Below are positions 62,552 to 64,000 of a stretch of 64,000 nt of DNA, in pieces. The stretch covers positions 3,054,282-3,118,281 of the forward strand of contig NZ_CP028105.1 in assembly GCF_003019675.1 (NCBI RefSeq). The letters run 5' to 3'. The position numbers were made by a program, and so were the translations under genes. This DNA is from Fusobacterium ulcerans (GTDB lineage Bacteria > Fusobacteriota > Fusobacteriia > Fusobacteriales > Fusobacteriaceae). Numbering within the stretch: the first letter of the stretch is position 1; each line of letters begins with the position of its first letter. The notes beneath the pieces are model-generated. The model was not told the DNA's origin. It did not search any database and worked only from the letters and a program-made list of their open reading frames with translations.

Positions 62552-62806
62552 TTACCTCTATATTTTATTTGTTATTCTTATTCAATTACTTTTCTTCATT
62601 ATTTTTCTATGGTTTGTGTATTTATAATATTTCTTTTATAACATTGGTAGTTTCTCATAATTAATTCACTCTCCATCTTTTATTCCTCACAGCACTTCAT
62701 TTAACAAACATTTCATAAAACAGCCAAATAATTAATAATAATTGTAACACACAATTCTTATTACAATTTTTAATGAAACAACTCTTCCCTCAAAAAATAT
62801 TTCGTC

Positions 62807-62832
62807 ATAAAAAATAAATATTTATTTTTTAT
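62807..62832. promoter_or_regulatory. 26-base perfect AT palindrome
   Basis: The half-site ATAAAAAATAAAT is followed at once by its exact reverse complement. It lies ~57 bases upstream of the sulfatase -35 and might be an operator, though an all-AT palindrome can arise by chance here. Confidence 0.3.
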
Positions 62833-62888
62833 TTAACGGTTTATATCGGTACAAATAATATAGTTATAAAATATTTTCATATTATTTA

Positions 62889-62917
62889 TTGACATATTTT
62901 AAGAAATATTATATTAT
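62889..62917 (+). promoter_or_regulatory. Promoter of the sulfatase gene
   Basis: TTGACA (62889-62894) and TATTAT (62912-62917) are 17 bases apart, ~53 bases before the ATG at 62971. Confidence 0.75.
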
Positions 62918-62970
62918 AATCTTATAATTAATTCGTAATATAAATCAATTATTTTCAAGGAGATATTTTT

Positions 62971-64000
62971 ATGAAAAAAAGACCTAATATTTTATTGATA
63001 ACAAGTGATCAGCAGCACTTTGATACAATAGGTGCTTTTAATAAAGAGATTCTGACTCCTAATCTTGACAGGTTAGTTAAGGAAGGAACTACTTTTGACA
63101 GAGCCTACTGCCCAAATCCTACTTGTACCCCTACCAGAGCATCTATTATCACGGGAAAATATCCAAGCCAGCATGGTGCATGGACTTTAGGAACTAAATT
63201 ATCTGAAAATGAAACTACCATTGGAGATGTACTCAGAGGAAATGGATACAAGAGTGCTCTAATAGGAAAAGCACATTTTCAGCCGCTGGCATCTACAGAG
63301 GAATTTCCTTCTTTAGAAGCTTATCCATATTTACAAGACCTTGAGTTCTGGAAAAATTACAGAGATAGATTCTATGGATTCGACCATGTGGAGCTTGCAA
63401 GAAATCATACTAACGAATCTCATGTAGGACAGCATTATGCAATATGGCTTGAAGAAAAAGGGTGTAAAAACTGGAGAGATTATTACCTGAATCCTACTGG
63501 TAATATGAGCGAAGAAGAATATCCAAGATTAGAAATATTAGTAGAAAAAGAAGGAAACATTCTCAACAGCAAGAGAAACTGGGGAAAATGGGAAATTCCA
63601 GAAGAATATCACTATAATTCATGGATAGCTGAAAGATGCAGCAGTATGCTTGAAGATTACAAGAACAATGATGAAAATTTCTTTCTTTGGGCAAGTTTCT
63701 TTGATCCTCATCCTGAATATTTTGTACCTGAACCTTGGGCATCTATGTATGACCCAGAAAAACTCTCTATAGATGAAGAGACAATAAATGATGATCATAA
63801 ATATAATCCACCACATTTTAGGAAAACACAGGAAGAAAATCCTGATTTCAGTGAATATAAAGAAACTGGATTTGGCATCCATGGTATGCACTCACATCTG
63901 CAAAAAAAAGAAGATATCAAAAAAGACCTTGCACTATATTATGGAATGGTATCTATGATGGATAAATATATTGGTAAAATTTTGGATAAACTGGAAGAAT
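62971..64000 (+). CDS. Cys-type sulfatase, N-terminal part
   Basis: The reading frame is open to the window end (343 codons seen), so the gene is cut by the edge. KRPNILLITSDQQHFDTIGA is the N-terminal metal-binding strand of the alkaline-phosphatase/sulfatase fold, with one metal Asp in TSDQ. CTPTRASIITGKYPSQHG carries the CxPxR formylglycine motif with Cys at residue 52, so activation needs an anaerobic sulfatase-maturating enzyme (not in this window). KAHFQP holds a conserved active-site Lys and His, and FLWASFFDPHPE the central DPH. No signal peptide is seen, suggesting a cytoplasmic sulfatase acting on a small or imported sulfated sugar. AAGGAGA precedes the ATG. Confidence 0.9.
   Translation, partial: MKKRPNILLITSDQQHFDTIGAFNKEILTPNLDRLVKEGTTFDRAYCPNPTCTPTRASIITGKYPSQHGAWTLGTKLSENETTIGDVLRGNGYKSALIGKAHFQPLASTEEFPSLEAYPYLQDLEFWKNYRDRFYGFDHVELARNHTNESHVGQHYAIWLEEKGCKNWRDYYLNPTGNMSEEEYPRLEILVEKEGNILNSKRNWGKWEIPEEYHYNSWIAERCSSMLEDYKNNDENFFLWASFFDPHPEYFVPEPWASMYDPEKLSIDEETINDDHKYNPPHFRKTQEENPDFSEYKETGFGIHGMHSHLQKKEDIKKDLALYYGMVSMMDKYIGKILDKLEE

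Larger units (their letters stand above)
62490..62970. other. Intergenic region upstream of the sulfatase
   Basis: These 481 bases carry the aspA terminator, a 26-base perfect AT palindrome (62807-62832) and the sulfatase promoter. I see no coding frame or recognisable RNA. Confidence 0.65.

Noticed and set aside
63619-63891. Minus-strand ORF of 90 aa at the right end.
   Set aside because: It is antisense to the open sulfatase frame, which has all family motifs.

Overview
The window is very AT-rich, densely coded DNA from an anaerobic bacterium. The gene families (type I-B CRISPR-Cas close to clostridial and fusobacterial systems, QueH, a paired short chromate transporter, aspartate ammonia-lyase beside a type I asparaginase, a Cys-type sulfatase) and the codon use suggest Fusobacterium, probably the F. 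varium/F. ulcerans side of the genus. That assignment is inference from content, not from a marker gene.

Layout. 0-8.3 kb: the tail of an RND efflux pump, an SGNH-HD fusion protein, and the aspartate-to-threonine pathway as two divergent operons (hom-lysC-asd leftwards, thrC-thrB-ACT protein rightwards) driven by overlapping promoters. 8.3-11.4 kb: a glucose-family PTS EIICB and, divergent from it, a Mu-transposase-like protein that looks catalytically decayed, then a small membrane protein. 11.4-23.2 kb: a complete type I-B CRISPR-Cas locus with cas6-cas8b-cas7-cas5-cas3-cas4-cas1-cas2 on the minus strand and an array at each end. The arrays have different but related repeats (23/29 identical) and leaders that align without gaps. 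23.2-34.4 kb: queH, a GNAT protein, an ArsC/Spx-like gene with no ordinary start codon, sbcC-sbcD-helicase/nuclease, and small rightward genes including a free methionine sulfoxide reductase. 34.4-43.9 kb: PBP1A, rlmN, an alanyl-tRNA editing protein, a candidate 6S-like RNA, a HAD phosphatase, nitroreductase, a MORN-type lipoprotein, an RluA-type pseudouridine synthase and tRNA-Leu(CAA). 44-50.7 kb: a looser accessory stretch of unknown, membrane and secreted proteins, a 37-aa peptide ORF and a frameshifted small gene. 51-64 kb: chromate transporter pair with a divergent LysR regulator, DUF4240, a free-standing Hint domain, a DUF4139 exported protein, SDR, shikimate kinase, asparaginase, aspartase, and the start of a sulfatase.

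The most striking observation is inside the CRISPR locus. One spacer of the left array (12402-12437, second from the leader and so a recent acquisition) matches 36 of 36 bases at 22526-22561, inside the right array. It comprises one complete right-array repeat plus five bases of one neighbouring spacer and two of the other. The system has apparently taken a spacer from its own second array. The resulting crRNA would be antisense to the right array's transcript and complementary to every repeat in it. The flank that resembles known clostridial I-B PAMs lies on the wrong side, which may explain why the self-match is tolerated.

Working together: asparaginase and aspartase would turn asparagine into fumarate and ammonia; hom/lysC/asd with thrC/thrB make threonine from aspartate; SbcCD and the neighbouring UvrD-type helicase/nuclease form a DNA end-processing operon.
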